NCBI GenBank assembly: GCA_024398955.1
Contig: JAKSIG010000008.1
Span: 1 to 64,000, forward strand
DNA length: 64,000 nucleotides
Reading direction: 5' to 3'
Origin: Fibrobacter sp.
Lineage (GTDB): Bacteria > Fibrobacterota > Fibrobacteria > Fibrobacterales > Fibrobacteraceae
Under the pieces are notes generated by a model, which was not told the DNA's origin, did no database searches, and saw only the letters and a list, made by a program, of their open reading frames with translations. The position numbers and the translations under genes are program-made. Positions 60,071-64,000 of this stretch are shown here, in pieces (the stretch's first letter is position 1; each line of letters opens with the position of its first letter).

Positions 60071-61306
60071 CTATACGTAGAACTTTCCGCTGCAGGCCAG
60101 CAGGCCCAGCATATAGAGAAGGCCATCGTAATAGCGCCAGGTTCCCGTGGGGACTTCCGCATTCCAGAGGTCTTCTGCAAAGGGCTTGATCAGCGGATCG
60201 CCTTCGGGCAATGCAATAGTCGCAGCACCGTTCATGCCAATGAGGCCGGTAGTCGCAAGGCGAGGCTCGCGGAAGAATCCGGAACCGTCGATATAGGAGT
60301 CAGCCACATAGGGGCGGTTGCTGTTGAAGTAGTTCAACGTACGGCGGATTTCCTCAAGTTCCCATTCACGGACAGCGGCAACATCGTCAGGCTGGGTACC
60401 CGCAACGCCAACTGCGGCGCCATTCCCGGCAGCGGCCAGCTGGGCGCGTTCCAGGTTCTTTGCGTCAAGGGCGATATTCCACAGCACACGCCAGGCGTCA
60501 CCGCAGAAACAATGGCTTGCGTCGTGCCAGGGAGTGGCGCGGGGAGTGCCATCATATTCGCTGTAGTCGGCAGCCATGCCCGTCACCGGATGGCAAGCCT
60601 TCTTCAGATACTCAAGGCTATTGGCTGCAATCTTCTTCCAGAAGGCCACATCCTCTTCGGCGCTTACGCCAGCGCCGCAGTCACCCTCCAGGGCTCCAAG
60701 ATTTTTCGCCACCCTGCAGGCCTCGCCATACATGCGGTAGAAAGCCAGCGTGTTGTAGCTGGGGTCCGTATAGTCGTTGCCTTTCATGGGAGAGAAACGC
60801 ACAAGGCCCGCCTTGCGGTCCATCATGGTAAACACGTCGCCAGATTCCGCCTTGTAGGACATGTCATGAATCAGCTTTGCCGCTTCCTGCAGGTACTCGT
60901 CGCAGTTAAACTTCTTTGCACCATAAATCAATGCGGCCGCAAAGTATTCCTCACCGTCGGGAGCCGGACCCGGATCCATCATGGTAAAGTCCTTCACCGA
61001 AACCTGCCAGGAATAATAGCCTTCCAGGTCGCCGCTGTTGTTACGCATGTAGCGCTTGGCAAAATTCCAAAGCTTTTTGAACAAGTCATGATTTCCCATA
61101 AGGGCGGCAATGGTCATGCCATAGCTCATGCCTTCGGAGCGGATGTCGGTATGGCCGATATCCACAATGTAGGCCAGGTCGTCGCCGTGGGTGTAGCACA
61201 CACGCTCGTTGTCGGCGTCGCCTTCAAAGAGCTGCCTGAACGACGCCTGAACCTTGGCCTCGATTTCTGCGGGAGACTTCCCGATCTGTTCAAAAACGCT
61301 TTTCAT
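60071..61306 (-). CDS. GH8 enzyme, reducing-end xylose-releasing type
   Basis: 411 residues, all catalytic domain and no signal peptide when started at 61306 (the frame is open to 61357). GH8 motifs: 'DIRSEGMSYGMTIAALMGNH' with the catalytic Glu, 'DPGPAPDGEEYFAAALIYGA', and 'DYTDPSYNTLAFYRMYGEAC' with an Asp. The domain order and cytoplasmic location fit the reducing-end xylose-releasing exo-oligoxylanase (Rex) branch rather than a secreted cellulase. It would trim xylo-oligosaccharides taken up by the cell and follows the secreted GH10 xylanase gene by 117 bp. Confidence 0.85.
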   Translation of the reverse strand: MKSVFEQIGKSPAEIEAKVQASFRQLFEGDADNERVCYTHGDDLAYIVDIGHTDIRSEGMSYGMTIAALMGNHDLFKKLWNFAKRYMRNNSGDLEGYYSWQVSVKDFTMMDPGPAPDGEEYFAAALIYGAKKFNCDEYLQEAAKLIHDMSYKAESGDVFTMMDRKAGLVRFSPMKGNDYTDPSYNTLAFYRMYGEACRVAKNLGALEGDCGAGVSAEEDVAFWKKIAANSLEYLKKACHPVTGMAADYSEYDGTPRATPWHDASHCFCGDAWRVLWNIALDAKNLERAQLAAAGNGAAVGVAGTQPDDVAAVREWELEEIRRTLNYFNSNRPYVADSYIDGSGFFREPRLATTGLIGMNGAATIALPEGDPLIKPFAEDLWNAEVPTGTWRYYDGLLYMLGLLACSGKFYV

Positions 61307-61423
61307 ATCCAATCCCGTTTTTTGCAGGATGCACTCCCCATAGACCGATCTTACCAATCGATTCTATAAGGATTGCGGAGTGTTACTGCAATTTTTATTT
61401 CCGCCTCTACGGCGGCGTTTATA

Positions 61424-63091
61424 TTACTTCAGTTCGATGACTGCGGACTTGCCGTTTGCAGTTACCTTGTACTTGCCCGGATAGCCACGGAACTTGACCG
61501 TATCGTTTTCAGCCTTGAAAGTTCCGTTGGTGGTCCACACCTTGTGCCACAAGTCATAAATCAGCTTGGCTGCCGGCTTTTCGCGACCGTCGGAAGCGAT
61601 GATACCGCCGTTCTGGACCCAGTGACGATTGTCCCAGAAGCCCCACAGCAGAATTCCTTCGATGGCGGGGTGGCTGAAGAAGGAACGGAGCACGATTTCG
61701 TAGCGGCGTGCCTGTTCTTCTTCGCCAAAATAAAGACCCTTCTGCCAGTCGCCAAAGTCAAGTTCGGTCACCTTGATGGGCAGGCCGAGTTCGGCAAGGC
61801 GGTCGAGACGGGCACGGATAAAGGCAGGATTGATGGCGCGGTCGCCAAAGTGGCACTGTACACCGATACCATGTACAGGAATCTTACGGTCAAGCATGCC
61901 CTTCACCAGGTCATAGAGACGTTCAGTTTCGCCGGCAGAGACCACCTGATATTCGTTGACAAACAGACGGGCATCGGGGTCGGCGCGATGAGCCCACACA
62001 TGGGCGCTATCCAAAAGATCCCAGCCGCACTTGTTAAAGAGGAACGGTTCATGGAAGGCTTCGTTCCAAACGTCATATTCCTTGATGCGGCCCTTGTATT
62101 CCTTAAGGTCGCGATCGATACGGGCCTTCAGCTTCTGGCCGATTTCCTTACAGCTGCCCTTCATGCTGAAGTGCTTGTCGTAACCGTAACCCTGAATACC
62201 CCACATAAGGGTGTGGGCGCGGAAGCCCCACTTGTAAGCGTCTACATAATCCAGATACTGCTTGAATTCGTCGCGACGGATCTTGCCCTTCTTGGGTTCG
62301 TATTCCGGCCACTTGAACTGGTTTTCGGGAACGCCGTACCAGAAATACTTATTGGCAGTCTTGCGGTACCAGGTTTCGATACTGTCCTTGGAGGGGTACA
62401 GCGCAAGTGCAGTTCCGAAGGGGAAAGCATGGCGAATCAGTTCCACCTTTACATCGGCAGCGCCCTTCATGGAATCCGGCAGTGTCAAGGTGAAGTCCTT
62501 CTTGCGGAGACTATCGATACGGGCGGCATTGTTTGCATACCAGGTGGTATCGTTCATATTGTCGGCCCTGGTAATTTCCACGTCATCCATCTGGAGCCAG
62601 CCCTTGGCAAGACCCACATGGAAAGTAATGTTGTTGACGCCGTAGCCCTTCTGGTCGGCAAGGAATGTCATGGAATATTCCTTCCATTCGTTGGTCAGCA
62701 TAAAGGAAGCGCTTTCCTTCTGACGCCAGTCGGGAGCACCGCCCTGAACGATGGCGTTGATAGGCACATTGCCCTTGGCCTTGAAGGTCAGGGTATAGTA
62801 GGCGGAATCGGCAAGCCACTTGGGCGGCTGAAGCTGCAGGCCCCAGGCCGGGTTGGGCAAGTCGGTCACATCCATGCGGACGCCTTCGCTGGCTACACCG
62901 TCACCGGCGTCGGTACCAAAGCCAGCTTCGCACAGCTTGCTAGTATACTTCGCAGGACCATCAGGATTGTTCCAGATATACCAGCCACCGTCGCCATAGC
63001 TGCAGTCACCGTTGGTCAGCAGTGGGGCTGCAAAGGAAGAAGCTGCGCCAGCGGCAGCGAAAGCAGAAATTGCCAGAAACTTTTTCAGCAT
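61424..63091 (-). CDS. Secreted GH10 endo-xylanase with N-terminal carbohydrate-binding module
   Basis: 555 residues. Start at 63091 gives signal peptide MLKKFLAISAFAAAGAASSF; the frame is open to 63142. A CBM4/9-like beta-sandwich (~22-175) precedes a GH10 barrel (~205-500) with acid/base Glu344 in 'EYDVWNEAFHEPF' and nucleophile Glu443 in 'KVTELDFGDW'. A short beta domain at the end ('KYKVTANGKSAVIELK') may be a sorting tail. It cleaves internal beta-1,4-xylan bonds. The GH8 oligoxylanase gene is next downstream on the same strand. Confidence 0.9.
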   Translation of the reverse strand: MLKKFLAISAFAAAGAASSFAAPLLTNGDCSYGDGGWYIWNNPDGPAKYTSKLCEAGFGTDAGDGVASEGVRMDVTDLPNPAWGLQLQPPKWLADSAYYTLTFKAKGNVPINAIVQGGAPDWRQKESASFMLTNEWKEYSMTFLADQKGYGVNNITFHVGLAKGWLQMDDVEITRADNMNDTTWYANNAARIDSLRKKDFTLTLPDSMKGAADVKVELIRHAFPFGTALALYPSKDSIETWYRKTANKYFWYGVPENQFKWPEYEPKKGKIRRDEFKQYLDYVDAYKWGFRAHTLMWGIQGYGYDKHFSMKGSCKEIGQKLKARIDRDLKEYKGRIKEYDVWNEAFHEPFLFNKCGWDLLDSAHVWAHRADPDARLFVNEYQVVSAGETERLYDLVKGMLDRKIPVHGIGVQCHFGDRAINPAFIRARLDRLAELGLPIKVTELDFGDWQKGLYFGEEEQARRYEIVLRSFFSHPAIEGILLWGFWDNRHWVQNGGIIASDGREKPAAKLIYDLWHKVWTTNGTFKAENDTVKFRGYPGKYKVTANGKSAVIELK

Positions 63092-63299
63092 GTCTCGTTC
63101 CAGAGTTAAAAAGTGAGAGCCAAGGGCCCGTTCCATAATCATCTAAAAATTACTTTGTTTTCCAAATGTAATATATGAAACCGACACTAAAAATGCGAAC
63201 AGTGTAATAAGTGTTTTCCTAAGAAAACATGCCAGCTTTTTTTAAATTTGCCACTACAAAATTGCATTATCCAAATGCAGTTCTTATAAGATCCATTTT

Positions 63300-64000
63300 A
63301 TGAAGAACGGTTCCCTTCAAAACAATTTAAACCTGAACGCACACCTCTGCATGTTCGGTGCCGCAGCCATCTGGGGACTGATGGCGCCCATCGGCAAGGA
63401 AGCCATGGCCCACGGCATTACGGGGCTAGACATGGTGTTCTTCAGGGTGGCAGGCGCCGCCATCAGTTTCTGGATCGCCTCGCTGGTGCAAAAGGCCTTC
63501 TTCTCTGCCACAGAGGCCGTACAGCCCAAGCCGCCCAAAAAGGACATCTTCAAGTTCGCGGGAGCGGGATTCTTTGCCATCGTCTGCAACCAGTGCTGCT
63601 TTACGGTAGGACTTTCCATTACCTCCCCCATCAACGCCTCCATCGTGGCTACCAGCCTTCCCATCTTCGCACTGCTTTCATCGGCCATATTTCTGCGTGA
63701 ACGTATTACCCTCATGAAGGTGCAGGGAATCACCCTCGGGCTTTCAGGCGCCCTCATGCTTGTCCTCGGAAGCGCCACCGCCAACAACGCCAAGGCGGGC
63801 AACATCCTGGGAGACCTGCTCTGCATGACATCCCAGTGCTGCTTCGCCATCTACCTCGGGCTCTTCAAGAATCTTATCGGCAAGTACAGCGTAATCACCT
63901 GCATGAAATGGATGTTCTCCTTCTCTACGCTGCTGGTCGCTCCCTTCACATTGGGCGGCGTTATAGAAATACCCTTTGCTGAAATCGCCCCTGTCACCTG
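63300..64000 (+). CDS. EamA/DMT-family transporter (partial)
   Basis: The first 233 codons of a polytopic membrane protein run off the right edge. The EamA repeat pattern is visible: 'FGAAAIWGLMAPIGKEAMAH', 'FFRVAGAAISFWIASLVQKA', 'TSPINASIVATSLPIFALLS' and 'FLRERITLMKVQGITLGLSG'. Such proteins export amino acids or other metabolites; the substrate is unknown. TATAAG lies ~9 nt before the ATG and there is no Shine-Dalgarno. Confidence 0.88.
   Translation, partial: MKNGSLQNNLNLNAHLCMFGAAAIWGLMAPIGKEAMAHGITGLDMVFFRVAGAAISFWIASLVQKAFFSATEAVQPKPPKKDIFKFAGAGFFAIVCNQCCFTVGLSITSPINASIVATSLPIFALLSSAIFLRERITLMKVQGITLGLSGALMLVLGSATANNAKAGNILGDLLCMTSQCCFAIYLGLFKNLIGKYSVITCMKWMFSFSTLLVAPFTLGGVIEIPFAEIAPVT

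Noticed and set aside
61392-61418. CCGCC-tctac-GGCGG hairpin as a terminator of the GH10 gene
   Set aside because: On the minus strand the hairpin is followed by an A-rich, not T-rich, stretch.
61373-63109. 578-codon plus-strand frame opposite the GH10 xylanase
   Set aside because: Shadow of the GH10 gene, which has intact catalytic motifs on the minus strand.
63317-63850. 177-codon minus-strand frame near the right edge
   Set aside because: The plus strand encodes a clear EamA transporter that is open to the window end.

Overview
The window looks like a piece of a Fibrobacter chromosome (Fibrobacter succinogenes group or a close relative). Four things point there: a lipoprotein with the Fibrobacter succinogenes major paralogous (FISUMP) domain at 32822-34273; five GH45 endoglucanase lipoproteins with Ser/Gln- or Pro-rich linkers; a secreted SGNH esterase with a type IX-like C-terminal domain; and GH8 and GH10 enzymes. 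All identifications come from reading the sequence and recalling families; no database was searched.

Layout. 1-5908 (minus): tuf followed by the S10 ribosomal protein operon, running off the left edge inside rpsQ. 6458-11847 (plus): three tandem GH45 lipoprotein genes. 11980-15668: a secreted alpha/beta hydrolase, a macro-domain/HTH protein, a VWA protein and a small secreted protein. 15986-20192 (plus): an S-adenosylhomocysteine deaminase, a structured leader, an AhcY-family hydrolase whose substrate motif suggests S-inosylhomocysteine, and an AGCS symporter. 20311-23667: two envelope proteins and MurJ.

23743-32718 is an AT-rich accessory island. It holds an operon with a C5 methyltransferase, a McrB-like subunit and a LlaJI-type endonuclease. 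An AAA/DUF4143 ATPase gene sits between the two restriction subunits. A second DUF4143 ATPase is flanked by two direct copies of a structured ~260-bp element. Both ATPase genes carry their own direct-repeat array with an exact 34-bp or 32-bp period directly upstream. A short RNA gene and a YhcG-like nuclease-fold protein with an unusual operator complete the island.

32822-38899 (minus): the FISUMP lipoprotein, the SGNH esterase and two more GH45 lipoproteins. 39297-42370 (minus): purM behind a cyclic-nucleotide-binding protein and a periplasmic binding lipoprotein. 42490-59809 is ordinary chromosome: envelope proteins, NYN protein, LpoA-like binding protein, phosphoesterase, NhaC antiporter, a hybrid sensor kinase with tyrosine phosphatase, Vsr, PepT, acetyltransferases, rubrerythrin and a TSCPD protein. 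A tRNA-Leu follows. 60071-63091 (minus) has GH10 and GH8 genes for xylan breakdown, and an EamA transporter runs off the right edge.

The best candidates for something undescribed are the ATPase repeat arrays with their structured flanking elements, and the deaminase/leader/hydrolase locus. Several genes also have a TATATTTG-like -10 element only 3-8 nt before the start codon and no Shine-Dalgarno, which suggests leaderless mRNAs.
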